Source: Planctomycetota bacterium
GTDB taxonomy: Bacteria; Planctomycetota; Phycisphaerae; Sedimentisphaerales; Anaerohalosphaeraceae
Assembly (NCBI GenBank): GCA_016873215.1
Contig: VGXU01000014.1
Location: 1 to 49,394 of the forward strand
Direction: 5' to 3'
DNA: 49,394 bases
Shown here: piece by piece, positions 1-7,887 of the stretch
Position numbering within the stretch: position 1 is the first letter of the stretch
Layout of the letters: every line of letters begins with the position of its first letter
Program-made: the position numbers and the translations under genes
Notes under the pieces: model-generated
Told to the model about the DNA's origin: nothing
The model's database searches: none
The model's input: the letters and a program-made list of their open reading frames with translations, nothing else

Positions 1-144
1 TCGCTGCTGCGGTTGATGCTGCGCAGAAATCCACATAGACACCCCGGTTTTTCTCGTGTAAAATACTCTGGCGTGCTGAACACTATCTGAATTTGTCAAA
101 GAGCAAATACCGGGCCGAACAGGATTGGGTCTGCCCCGCTTTGG

Positions 145-170
145 TTCTCCTGGCGAAAGCCAGAATCCAG
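145..170. repeat. REP-like repeat, single copy
   Basis: A short G+C-rich element whose core (GCGAAAGCCAGAATCCAG) resembles the pair at 7821-7887. It belongs in appearance to the widespread intergenic element that, when translated, gives VIPAKAGIQ-like peptides. It lies downstream of the ABC permease region and is probably not coding. Bases 1-144 show nothing else that I can support. Confidence 0.5.
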
Positions 171-215
171 TTTGTAGGTGTACCCGCTTTTAACGGACTG
201 CACATGCGGAACTGC

Positions 216-1190
216 TCATCTTTGATTTGGGTCAGAATTTGATTTCCGGAGGGTTGATTTTTCCGGCAAAACAAAATCTTTGATTTCGATTTGTTTTGTC
301 ACGCTTCCCACTCGCACGGCGTCCACCCGCACCAGCCGGGCATCTTTAAGCCATTCCTTGTCAATCATGGGCAGCGTTCCGGTTTGCTTGTTGATATATA
401 CAAACTCAATTTTTTTGATTTTGCTGAATAACCGCGACGAAGAATTTAGCATCTCATCAATATCCACAGTGGGGTTTGAATTCTCCGCCACAAAGGCCTC
501 TTTCCTTTTCACGTTTTCAATGAGATAAAAATTCTTCGGAAACCAACGATCCTGCAATACGCTGTAAGAACCTGGTTTTTCCGTTTCCCGGTCAAAAAGA
601 AGCCTTGCCTTCTTTTCTCCGACAACGACACTGAGGCCATTCTCCTGGTCCAAAATGTCAAAAATCACAATCTGCTCAGAACCGAACCTGTCTCGGCTTC
701 CGCGACTCAGCGGCAGGCTCGAACGCACCTGGTACTTGTAAATGTCAAGCTCTGTGTCGGCCTTGTATGTTCCCGCCTCGTTTTTATGCCGATAGTAGGA
801 GGTTTCATCGCAGCAGAAAATCTCCCGGGGTTCGATGTATTTTGGCTGGTCTCCCGGGCCGGCAAATGCATTTAATATCTTCGATTGGGTCATTGCGGCC
901 TGTAAAGGTTCTGTAAATCGAGTTTCATCACGCATTTCTTTCAGTAGATTTAAAATAAGCGAGGAATCCAGCGTATCGCCGGTTGGATATTGGATCTCAG
1001 GCTTCAGGTTCGTCAATACGACAAACTCTTCAAATGCCGGGCTGGAAATATCAACCGGCGCAGTGAACGTTTTATCGCGAACACTGCTTTTGTAATAACT
1101 GACCTCATCGCTGATGCCGACATGTTCAGCGTCGATGGTAAATGTGACGGTCTCGGCTGTGGTCTTTGTCTGGGATATCGGCGGGGGGGG
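216..1190 (-). CDS. C-terminal ectodomain of ABC permease, out of frame
   Basis: About 320 residues of soluble, lysine- and acid-rich sequence without membrane segments and without a credible start of its own; the only upstream initiator is a TTG at 1236-1238 that lies inside the permease gene. The reading frame joins the permease frame exactly at a run of eight C (minus strand) at 1183-1190. With seven C the two frames fuse into one protein of about 585 residues, a six-helix permease followed by a large extracytoplasmic domain. I do not recognise the domain. It is either the second half of a frameshifted gene, a phase-variable segment, or a sequencing error at a homopolymer. Confidence 0.6.
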   Translation of the reverse strand, partial: PPPPISQTKTTAETVTFTIDAEHVGISDEVSYYKSSVRDKTFTAPVDISSPAFEEFVVLTNLKPEIQYPTGDTLDSSLILNLLKEMRDETRFTEPLQAAMTQSKILNAFAGPGDQPKYIEPREIFCCDETSYYRHKNEAGTYKADTELDIYKYQVRSSLPLSRGSRDRFGSEQIVIFDILDQENGLSVVVGEKKARLLFDRETEKPGSYSVLQDRWFPKNFYLIENVKRKEAFVAENSNPTVDIDEMLNSSSRLFSKIKKIEFVYINKQTGTLPMIDKEWLKDARLVRVDAVRVGSVTKQIEIKDFVLPEKSTLRKSNSDPNQR

Positions 1191-1980
1191 TCTTGATAAA
1201 ATCAACTTTCCAGAGCCGGCCGAGCGCGATGAGCACAAGAAAACCGGCGGCGATCCCCAACACGGTTCTTAAGGTCTTTCTGCTGAGAGATTGATAAACA
1301 ATAATACCGCTGCCGAACAGGATTATAAAAATATTGCGGATAACCCTAATGGATAAGTTGAGCGTATAATAATCTTTTAAATTGTCAATTGTGGAAGAAG
1401 ACATCTTGATTTTCGTAACCTCCGGTATCAATGCCGCCAGGAGTAGCCACAGGATTATGACGGCAATATATACGGCCAGGATACTTACACCAACGATGGC
1501 ATACCGGCTGAATTTAGGGGTGATGACCGCCAGCAGGAAAAAGGGAATGATAAACGACGTCTTCTCGATCAGGATCTCCGGAATCGCCAGTAAAATATAC
1601 TTCAGAGGAAAACCGTTGGCTGTAAAAACAAACAGTTCCGCCAGTAAGGCCAGCAGCACGAATGTTCCCGCTGCAAAACAGACTTTCGTGATGAGCAGCG
1701 GTTTACGTCCGATGGGCCGGGTAAACCAGAATGCCGTTGTACCGACCAGCGGATCAGATTGCACAAGCAGCGGAACGATGACAATGACCATCAGGCCCTG
1801 CAGGAACCGGATGAATATCGTAAGCTGCGGCAAGATTACTTGAAGCTGAAGATTATCGATGGCGATCTTTGCCCCTCCGATACCCATAAAGGACTGGATA
1901 CATAGAAGCACCGCCCAACAGATCAGCATCAGTCGCAAGTGCAGCATATCTTTCTTTAAGACCGGCAATAAAAAGTTCAT
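1126..1980 (-). CDS. ABC-2 type transporter permease
   Basis: Integral membrane subunit paired with the ATPase just upstream (12-base gap). About six hydrophobic segments are visible, beginning with residues 15-30 (LMLICWAVLLC) and ending near 240-258 (VLGIAAGFLVLIALG). A short TRPIGRKP loop between helices two and three is typical of ABC-2 permeases of this type. The last 18 residues after IKTPP (basic, HSRDRHIYHRR) are probably an artefact of a frame change at the C8 tract 1183-1190; the natural protein would continue into the soluble domain ending at 216. Substrate unknown; GntR/YtrA-linked ABC systems are often induced by cell-wall antibiotics. Confidence 0.75.
   Translation of the reverse strand: MNFLLPVLKKDMLHLRLMLICWAVLLCIQSFMGIGGAKIAIDNLQLQVILPQLTIFIRFLQGLMVIVIVPLLVQSDPLVGTTAFWFTRPIGRKPLLITKVCFAAGTFVLLALLAELFVFTANGFPLKYILLAIPEILIEKTSFIIPFFLLAVITPKFSRYAIVGVSILAVYIAVIILWLLLAALIPEVTKIKMSSSTIDNLKDYYTLNLSIRVIRNIFIILFGSGIIVYQSLSRKTLRTVLGIAAGFLVLIALGRLWKVDFIKTPPADIPDKDHSRDRHIYHRR
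1183..1190. repeat. G8/C8 homopolymer at frame junction
   Basis: Eight consecutive G on the plus strand. It sits exactly where the permease frame (stop at 1126) and the frame of the C-terminal domain (stop at 216) overlap. Loss of one base would fuse them. Confidence 0.9.
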
Positions 1981-1992
1981 GGAAAACTCTCT

Positions 1993-2901
1993 CTAAGAAT
2001 TGGATTGTTTAAATTGTTTAGCCAGCACGACAAATATCTCCCGCAGCGACATTCCCTGCGCGGCAATATCCGTACACGCAGGCAGCAGCGACCGGATGCG
2101 CTGCTGGCCGGCGTCCTCCTGGTACTGCGTATCAACAAACCGCACGGCCCGTCCCTTCTGTTCCGCCGCAAGCCACTCGGCTGGAAAAGAAACGGCTCCG
2201 GCCGGGGCTTCGCCCAGTGTCACCTCCACCCACCGGAATCGACATTGTAGTTCCTCGATGTTCTCGTTGACCATGAGCGCGCCTTTATCAATGATGCCGA
2301 CCCGGTCGGCCAGCCGTTCCACCTCATCCACATCATGCGACGAAATAAATATCGTCCAGTTCTCCGTTTCCGTGACCTCTAGTATCCCGCTGACGAATTC
2401 CTCCCGCACCAGCGGGTCTAATCCGCTGAAGGGTTCATCCAAAACCAGAAGTTTGGGACGGTACGCAAGAGATGAAACCAGCGCGGCTTTCATCCGCATC
2501 CCTCGCGATAGACTTTTCAATTTTTTGTCCAGCGGAATATCAAACTGTTTTAACAACTGCTGACAAAAACCGTCGTCCCACGTGGGGTAAAACGATTTGC
2601 AGTAATTCAAAAAATACCCCGTCTTCATCCAGAGAGGCAACTCCTGATTTTCAGATACGTAACCGATTTGAGCGAATTCAGTGGGACTAAGCTTCCTCGA
2701 ATCGACCCCGAAAACCGTCGATGTCCCCGCGTTGGGGGATAGAATATTCATCAGGGCCTTGATAGTGGTCGTTTTGCCGGCTCCGTTGGGTCCCAGAAAG
2801 GCGAAAATACATCCCGTGGGAATATTCAGCGTAAGATTGTTTATGGCGACCTGCTTGCCAAACCGTTTTGTCAGTTGCTCCGTGGTTATCACGTACTCCA
2901 T
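1993..2901 (-). CDS. ABC transporter ATP-binding protein
   Basis: Nucleotide-binding subunit of the ABC-2 exporter encoded next to it. Of 302 residues, the first 215 or so form the ATPase: Walker A GPNGAGKTTT at 37-46, signature LSRGM at 131-135 (a variant of LSGGQ), Walker B LLVLDEP at 151-157 with the catalytic Glu, D-loop SGLD, and the switch His at 189 (ISSHD). The C-terminal 85 residues match the accessory region common in YtrB/CcmA-like ATPases. A GAGGGCAAA ribosome site precedes the ATG. It lies 12 bases after the GntR gene and 12 before the permease, so the three are one operon. Confidence 0.9.
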   Translation of the reverse strand: MEYVITTEQLTKRFGKQVAINNLTLNIPTGCIFAFLGPNGAGKTTTIKALMNILSPNAGTSTVFGVDSRKLSPTEFAQIGYVSENQELPLWMKTGYFLNYCKSFYPTWDDGFCQQLLKQFDIPLDKKLKSLSRGMRMKAALVSSLAYRPKLLVLDEPFSGLDPLVREEFVSGILEVTETENWTIFISSHDVDEVERLADRVGIIDKGALMVNENIEELQCRFRWVEVTLGEAPAGAVSFPAEWLAAEQKGRAVRFVDTQYQEDAGQQRIRSLLPACTDIAAQGMSLREIFVVLAKQFKQSNS

Positions 2902-2913
2902 TTTGCCCTCGTT

Positions 2914-3291
2914 CTATTTTCCTTTCCCCCAGTGATTTTGAATCGCTTCGATCAGTTCCCCTTTTTTTATGGATAGTCGTCTGGCTTCAATGACTAATTT
3001 TTCAGCCTCCGTATTTAAAATAGTGTGTCGCTGCTCCTCGGTGGCGTTGCCCAACTTCGACACGATACTGCCGATGCCGGGTTTTATTTCGATGAGTTTT
3101 TCCTGAACAAGCAGGGTGACTATTTTCTGAGCGGTATTCGGATTGATTCGTAATTCCTTGCTCATCTCACGGACGGAGGGGAATGGATCGCCTTCCTGGA
3201 GCCGGCCTGAAACAATGGCTTTTTTCACGGCATAGATCACCTGCTCATAGATGGGAATGCCTGCCTTAAATGTGACCGAAAAAGGAATCAT
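2914..3291 (-). CDS. GntR-family regulator, YtrA subfamily
   Basis: A 125-residue winged-helix repressor. The N-terminal region shows the GntR pattern IYEQVIYAVKKAIVSGRL-EGDPFPSVREMSKELRINPNTAQK, followed by the wing (EIKPGIGSIV) and only a short helical C-terminus. This is the YtrA layout, which lacks the long effector domain of FadR or HutC types. First gene of the operon with the ABC ATPase and permease. A perfect inverted repeat lies inside its own promoter (3331-3355), so autoregulation is likely. The effector cannot be read from the sequence. Confidence 0.9.
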   Translation of the reverse strand: MIPFSVTFKAGIPIYEQVIYAVKKAIVSGRLQEGDPFPSVREMSKELRINPNTAQKIVTLLVQEKLIEIKPGIGSIVSKLGNATEEQRHTILNTEAEKLVIEARRLSIKKGELIEAIQNHWGKGK

Positions 3292-3330
3292 TGTTTGTCG
3301 CCTGCTTTTTAGGTTTCCTTCTTAATCTTG

Positions 3331-3364
3331 TGTGTACTATGTCACACAGTACACATATTGTCAA
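3331..3364 (-). promoter_or_regulatory. Promoter with GntR operator for the ABC operon
   Basis: On the minus strand a perfect -35 (TTGACA, 3359-3364) and a -10 (CATAGT, 3336-3341) are separated by 17 bases. An inverted repeat with arms TGTGTACT (3331-3338) and AGTACACA (3348-3355), nine bases apart, covers the spacer and the -10. Bound repressor would block RNA polymerase. The arms resemble the GTAC-containing half-sites of YtrA-type regulators. The start codon of the GntR gene lies about 38 bases below the predicted start of transcription. Confidence 0.75.
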
Positions 3365-3475
3365 CACATAATTTAAAATACTTCTTTTCCACATTCCGGA
3401 TGCTTGCCTTGAAATACGGACTCGCAATCTCCGAAATTCACGCCTGAATTTTTTAATCTCCCCGGCCGCATCCAA

Positions 3476-3931
3476 TATTCTTGCGCTCTTTTCTCTGCTT
3501 CATTCTAAGTCCGATTTCACTATCCTGCTGTCTTATAAAATTCCATAAATTTTTAACCCCTTTCGCAATAAAGACTTATGATTTCTACAACCTTCAAAAA
3601 TCGCCGATTTTCGACACCGCCACGCAAGTCCAGCCCATATAGGAGACGCTTATTTTGCGCCCCGGAAAGGAGTATGATGTGCCATAATATTATGTAAAAT
3701 CAGTTCAGCTTGAAAAGCTGTCCTTAATTTTGATTTTTGCACTTTGATTTTTGATATCCAAAAAATGGTTCACCCTCATTTTTTGGAAAAACAAACCCAT
3801 TTCAAAAATCGTTAACTTGTTATACAGAAAGGACTAATCTCAAAATCGCAAAACAAAAGCAAACCCAAACAAACCCATTTAACCCAATTGTGGATAACGT
3901 TAATTGAACGCTACACGCGGTACACTGCCCG
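3476..3931. other. AT-rich intergenic region with inverted repeats
   Basis: No convincing gene. It holds a tandem heptamer tract (3728-3755), a small hairpin with arms CAGCTT/AAGCTG (3706-3711, 3715-3720), a perfect inverted repeat with arms TCCAAAAAATG/CATTTTTTGGA (3757-3767, 3777-3787), and a direct repeat AACAAACCCATTT near 3790 and 3867. The 185 bases before 3476 belong to the leader of the GntR operon and an unsupported short open frame. Confidence 0.6.
3728..3755. repeat. Tandem heptamer tract 1
   Basis: Four contiguous 7-base units in exact register: TTTTGAT, TTTTGCA, CTTTGAT, TTTTGAT. Related degenerate tracts occur at 9555, 31361, 39028 and 39927. Confidence 0.8.
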
Positions 3932-5296
3932 TTATTCCCGTGTGCGGAAGAAGTTGAGGAGGGCGTTCTGCCGGGCGGCAAGGGTAATGCGCGCTGTCCA
4001 GAGGCGCAGGTGCCAGGAATTGCCCACAACGCATTTGGCCTTTTCGATGATGTCCAGCGCCTGCTGAAAATCCTTATGCTTGTAATGAATGATCGCGGCG
4101 CAGGTATATGCGGCGGAAATTTTAATATCCAGGCCGATGGCGTGTTCGAGAAACTGCAGGCAGCCTTCCACGTCGTGTTTGTTCATCAATATCGCGGCCA
4201 TCGCGAAATATGCCTGTGCCTGCTCGGGATTGCTGTCGAGCGTCCGCAGGAAGCAATTGACCGCCTCGTCATATTCGCCGAGGCCCAGCAGCATTCGTCC
4301 CATCAGCAGTAGCGCCTGTTCATCATTGCAGGAAAGCCCAAGCTCGGTTTTAAGCAGGTCGGCAACTTCGGCGGGCTGCTTTTGCCACAGTAAAATCTGC
4401 GCCAGACGGAATCGCGGACCCGCGAGTTTCGCGTCGGCGTTTATGGCGCTGCGATAGGCGGCAATCGCCTTGTCAAACCGGCCCTGAGTGCGGTAAATTT
4501 CGCCGCGGTAGAACATCGCCGGGGCGAAATCCGGCTGCAAATCCAGCATCCAGTTCAGCTTTTCCGCGGCCTTTTGAATCTGTCCGTGTTCCAGCAGAAA
4601 GATGCTGTAGTCCAGCAGAATTTCCACGTTGCCAGGGTTTTGGCGCAGTTCGCAGAGGAAATTCTCATTAGCCTTGTCGTATTGTCCGTTGGCCCAGCAG
4701 GCCTGGGCGATGCGGTAATGAATCTGCGGATGTGCCGGCTCCAGCTCGGCGGTTTTTTCCCAGCACCAGGCGGCGCGGGCGTACAGGCCGCGGGTGAACA
4801 GCGAATTACCGATGTTATAAAAGCAAATCGCGCAATTGGGATTCAATTCCTGCGCCAGATAAAACATCTGCTCGGCCTTGTCGTACTGCTCCATTTCGGT
4901 ATAGGTAATAATCCGGTTGCAGTAGGCCGGCTCAAATGTCGGGTCGATTTTCTCGATGTCTTCAAAGGTGGATATGGCCAAATCATATTGTGCCGTGCGG
5001 GTGTAATCAACGGCTAAGCAATTGAGAATCTCCACATCGTCGGGCGACAAATCCAGCGCGTGCCGAAAGCAGGTAATGGCTTCTTCGTAACGCTCAAGGC
5101 CGTCGAGCGTCAGGCCCATATTGAAGTGTGAGGAACAGCAGGCGGGATTGAGCGCGACGGCTTCGTTAAGTTTTTCGAGCGCCTGCTGCATCAAGCCTGT
5201 CTCGTAAAGTTCGTAAGCCTCGCCGATGCGCTGTTCCGCCTCGTCCCAACTGTTGAGGTTGTCGTCGTTTTCGTCGTAAAAAGATGAATCAGCCAT
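3932..5296 (-). CDS. Tetratricopeptide repeat protein
   Basis: A 454-residue protein made almost entirely of TPR units: an acidic N-terminus (DENDDNLNSWDEAEQ) followed by about eleven 34-residue repeats with the usual W/L/G/Y/A/P positions, for example YNIGNSLFTRGLYARAAWCW and LLLMGRMLLGLGEYDEAVNC. TPR solenoids mediate protein-protein contacts; no enzymatic or membrane domain is visible, so the role is unknown. The frame is open upstream to 5584, but that extension is proline- and arginine-rich with no repeats, so I place the start at the ATG at 5294-5296 (MADSSFYDEN). No signal peptide. It is divergent from ribH. Confidence 0.85.
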   Translation of the reverse strand: MADSSFYDENDDNLNSWDEAEQRIGEAYELYETGLMQQALEKLNEAVALNPACCSSHFNMGLTLDGLERYEEAITCFRHALDLSPDDVEILNCLAVDYTRTAQYDLAISTFEDIEKIDPTFEPAYCNRIITYTEMEQYDKAEQMFYLAQELNPNCAICFYNIGNSLFTRGLYARAAWCWEKTAELEPAHPQIHYRIAQACWANGQYDKANENFLCELRQNPGNVEILLDYSIFLLEHGQIQKAAEKLNWMLDLQPDFAPAMFYRGEIYRTQGRFDKAIAAYRSAINADAKLAGPRFRLAQILLWQKQPAEVADLLKTELGLSCNDEQALLLMGRMLLGLGEYDEAVNCFLRTLDSNPEQAQAYFAMAAILMNKHDVEGCLQFLEHAIGLDIKISAAYTCAAIIHYKHKDFQQALDIIEKAKCVVGNSWHLRLWTARITLAARQNALLNFFRTRE

Positions 5297-5635
5297 AGGG
5301 TATCTGCCATTCCATTTTGCCGAGTTCTTTTCCGCAGATACTATCGGTTCAGCGAAGGCGGTGCTTTGTCTGGATTGTCCGGCGAAAGGAAAGTGAGGAT
5401 TTTGGAAACTTTTTTCTGGCGGAGCGGGGCTTAACCCTTTATAATTTCGAAGCTTAAGATTTCGCTGAAAACAATCGCTGTCGCGGCGGCAAAGATTGTT
5501 TTTGAAAAAACATCGCACCGGTCCGATAATGGGACCGACGGGTTCGGGTATCCGGCCGGGACGGTCTATAGGCGGATGTTTCATACGGACTTATGAAAAA
5601 CGGAAATAAAACAGAAACTATAACGGAGCCGACTT
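5297..5635. other. Divergent intergenic region, TPR gene and ribH
   Basis: Contains a 6-bp stem with arms CGGTCC/GGACCG (5519-5524, 5532-5537). I looked for the conserved boxes of the FMN riboswitch ahead of ribH and did not see them. A GGAG ribosome site eight bases before the ribH ATG is clear. The long upstream extension of the TPR frame across this stretch is probably not translated. Confidence 0.55.
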
Positions 5636-6100
5636 ATGATTAGAGAAATCAAAGGACAGCTTACCGCAGGGAAGCACAATTTTGGTATCGTGGTCAGCCG
5701 ATTCAACGAATTTATCACGAGCAAGCTGCTGGCCGGGGCGATTGATTGTCTTCAGCGTCACGGCGCGTCGGATGAACAAATCACCGTGGTGTGGGTGCCG
5801 GGGACGATAGAGATTACACCGGCGGCCAAGAAAATGGCGCAGGGTGGTAAGTATTCCGCCGTGCTGTGCTTGGGCGCTGTCATTCGCGGCCAGACGGGGC
5901 ATTACGATTATGTCTGCCAGCAGATTTCACGCGGCGTTGGGGCGATCAATTATGATACGGGCGTGCCGACGATATTCGGCGTATTGACCTGCGAGACGAT
6001 TGAGCAGGCTATCGAGCGTGCCGGCAGCAAGCAGGGCAACGCCGGCGCCAGCGCGGCGATGGCGGCCATTGAAATGGCGGATGTTATAGCCAAACTGTAA
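5636..6100 (+). CDS. ribH: 6,7-dimethyl-8-ribityllumazine synthase
   Basis: Condenses 5-amino-6-ribitylaminouracil with 3,4-dihydroxy-2-butanone 4-phosphate, the penultimate step of riboflavin synthesis. At 154 residues it has the normal length. The N-terminal substrate loop [10 protein letters not shown] (19-28), the VPGTIEI segment (54-60), the phosphate-binding GAVIRGQT (80-87) and the catalytic His 89 in HYDYV are all present, as is the C-terminal [15 protein letters not shown] helix. GGAG lies eight bases before the ATG. nusB follows 115 bases later, an order (ribH-nusB) that is widespread in bacteria. Confidence 0.97.
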   Translation: MIREIKGQLTAGKHNFGIVVSRFNEFITSKLLAGAIDCLQRHGASDEQITVVWVPGTIEITPAAKKMAQGGKYSAVLCLGAVIRGQTGHYDYVCQQISRGVGAINYDTGVPTIFGVLTCETIEQAIERAGSKQGNAGASAAMAAIEMADVIAKL

Positions 6101-6215
6101 TATAGGTATGCAGGGATAAAATTTGGAGTGTCTAACAAACGCCTTTGCATTCAAGCGGCTTATTTTGTGTCCGGCGGCTTAGAAAAAACCACTGAGTCCA
6201 ATACGTGAATAAATC

Positions 6216-6710
6216 GTGTCGAAATACATGACTATCGATCGACGAACCCAGGCAAGAGAACTGGCGATGCAGGCGCTATGTCAGTTAGACGTTCAGGGAG
6301 AGGACATCTTTGCCTGGCTGGGACGGTTCTTTCGTGAGCAGTGCGATGACGCGATGACGATTCAACTGGCCGAGCAGTGGACAAAGGGGGCGTGGGAAAA
6401 AGTGAACTGCTGCGATGAGCACATTGAACGAGCGGCGGCCCAGTGGAAGCTGTCGCGGATGTCGCAGGTGGATCGCAATGTTTTGCGGCTGGCGGTGTAT
6501 CAACTGGGGTACTGTCCGGACATTCCGGGCAAGGTGATTATTAATGAAGCGATAGAAATGGCCCGCAAATACAGCACGGAACAATCGCCGCGATTTATCA
6601 ATGGCGTTCTGGACGCGGTGCTTAAACAGCTTCGTCCCGGCGGGGCGGCGCCTTCCGTTGCGGCCTCCGGTAAAGAAGAGGGCAAGGAAGAAAGCGGAGA
6701 ACTTTCATGA
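6216..6710 (+). CDS. nusB: Transcription antitermination factor NusB
   Basis: RNA-binding partner of NusE (ribosomal protein S10) in rRNA antitermination complexes. 164 residues: the opening RRTQARELAMQALCQLDVQ and the C-terminal block VDRNVLRLAVYQL plus KVIINEAIEMARKYSTEQSPRFINGVLD are diagnostic of NusB. A glycine- and glutamate-rich tail of about 25 residues follows the domain. Start is GTG at 6216; an ATG four codons later (6228) is an alternative. The stop overlaps the next start by four bases (ATGA), so nusB and the ParA-like gene are translationally coupled. Confidence 0.95.
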   Translation: MSKYMTIDRRTQARELAMQALCQLDVQGEDIFAWLGRFFREQCDDAMTIQLAEQWTKGAWEKVNCCDEHIERAAAQWKLSRMSQVDRNVLRLAVYQLGYCPDIPGKVIINEAIEMARKYSTEQSPRFINGVLDAVLKQLRPGGAAPSVAASGKEEGKEESGELS

Positions 6711-7591
6711 GAACTATCGCCGTACTCAATCAGAAAGGCGGCGTGGGAAAGACCACGACGGTGGTTAATGTCGCCGCGGCGCTGGCAGACCGGGGACTGC
6801 GGGTTCTGGCGATAGACCTTGACCCGCAGGCGCATCTGACGGTTCATCTGGGTGTTGACGCGGAACAGAAAGATTGCGGAATTTATAAAGTTTTAGCCGG
6901 TTCAACGAGCATAGAAGAGGCGGTCGTGCAGGTTCGACCGAATCTGCGGCTTCTGGGTGCTGGGATTGATTTGGTGGGAGCGGAGGCGGAACTCGTCGGC
7001 GAGGTCGGGCGCGAGATTATTCTGCGTCAGGCGCTGGAGCCGGTGAAAGACAAGTTTGATTATGTGCTCATTGATTGTCCGCCGTCGCTGGGCTTACTGA
7101 CGCTTAACGCGTTGTCGGCATCGACAGAGGTGGTGATACCGATTCAGCCTCATTTTCTGGCTTTGCAGGGATTCAGCCGGCTGTTGCAGACGGTTTCGCT
7201 GGTACAGAGCCGCATCAACCCGGCGCTGCGCGTCTCGGCGATTCTGATGTGTATGTTTGACGCCCGCACGAGCCTGTCAACGGAAGTGCGAGAGGATATA
7301 GAAAAGTTTTTGAGCGGGGCGCGTAATCAGAACAGCCCTTGGGCCGGCGCGCAGATTATTCCCGTGCATGTCCGGCGGAATATCAAGCTGGCCGAGGCGC
7401 CCAGCTATGGGAAAACGATATTCGAGTATGAGCCCGGCTGTCACGGGGCGACGGACTATCTGGCGGTGGCGGAGTTTATTCATACCGGAAAAATCTGCGG
7501 CGCATTCGAGCAGAAGAAAACACAGGAGTCTGCCGCCGAGAATGTGACGGAACCTGCGACACAGGATACAACGGAATCTATTTCATCATAG
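6707..7591 (+). CDS. ParA/Soj-family ATPase
   Basis: Walker-type ATPase of the ParA/MinD superfamily, which forms DNA-associated gradients that place chromosomes or other cargo. 294 residues: deviant Walker A KGGVGKTTT with signature Lys 10 and catalytic Lys 15, switch motif LAIDLDPQAHLT, Walker B YVLIDCPPSLG, and the late PVHVRRNIKLAEAPSYGKTI motif typical of Soj. The last 40 residues are Thr/Glu-rich and look disordered. No parB gene or parS site lies beside it, so it may be an orphan ParA for a cargo other than the chromosome or work with a distant ParB. Confidence 0.9.
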   Translation: MRTIAVLNQKGGVGKTTTVVNVAAALADRGLRVLAIDLDPQAHLTVHLGVDAEQKDCGIYKVLAGSTSIEEAVVQVRPNLRLLGAGIDLVGAEAELVGEVGREIILRQALEPVKDKFDYVLIDCPPSLGLLTLNALSASTEVVIPIQPHFLALQGFSRLLQTVSLVQSRINPALRVSAILMCMFDARTSLSTEVREDIEKFLSGARNQNSPWAGAQIIPVHVRRNIKLAEAPSYGKTIFEYEPGCHGATDYLAVAEFIHTGKICGAFEQKKTQESAAENVTEPATQDTTESISS

Positions 7592-7612
7592 AGCATCTAA
7601 AGAATTGGGGAA

Positions 7613-7727
7613 ATAAAAAAGGCTGCTTCGTGGATGATGAAGCAACCTTCGTTCGAAAAAATTCGCTTGCACGCGAACTCTACTGTTCATTTTTAATCAA
7701 ATTATGCGTTGTTTATTTTTTTGTCAA
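7613..7727 (-). ncRNA. Candidate small RNA with promoter and terminators
   Basis: On the minus strand, TTGACA (7722-7727) and CATAAT (7701-7706; 15-base spacer, slightly short) could start a transcript near 7694. It would run through a hairpin with arms TTCGC/GCGAA (7662-7677) followed by T6, and then a larger hairpin with 11-base arms (7619-7629, 7639-7649; one mismatch) followed by CTTTTTTATTT, ending near 7613. That gives an RNA of roughly 35 or 80 bases with no open frame of note. No minus-strand gene nearby needs these terminators. Inference from signals only. Confidence 0.35.
7615..7649 (-). terminator. Rho-independent terminator, minus strand
   Basis: Stem with arms 7619-7629 and 7639-7649 (one mismatch) and a nine-base loop. 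On the minus strand it runs into a T-rich tail (complement of A6 at 7615-7620). On the plus strand there is no T-run, so it does not obviously end the ParA-like gene. Confidence 0.55.
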
Positions 7728-7820
7728 CAGAAAAATTCCATATAATTTTAATTTTCATTTCTTTTGTCCGCCGTCGAAAATTTCTGCTTTTGAATAACAA
7801 ACTAAACGTCTGATGTTTTT

Positions 7821-7887
7821 GCCATTCCTGGCTTGCCCCGGAGTCCAGATTGAAAACCGCCTGGATTCCCGCCTTCGCTGGAATGAC
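7821..7887. repeat. Inverted pair of REP-like elements
   Basis: Two imperfect copies of a 26-base G+C-rich element face each other (7821-7847 and 7861-7887), separated by 13 bases. Each copy resembles the CATTCC...GGAATCCAG element whose translation gives VIPAKAGIQ. The paired arrangement is like REP doublets mobilised by Y1 transposases (RAYTs). No transposase gene is present in the window. Confidence 0.6.

Noticed and set aside
3266-3475. 69-codon minus-strand frame overlapping the GntR promoter
   Set aside because: It covers the -35, -10 and operator and has biased basic composition; not a gene.
5297-5635. FMN riboswitch before ribH
   Set aside because: The conserved RFN boxes are not present; only a small unrelated stem is seen.
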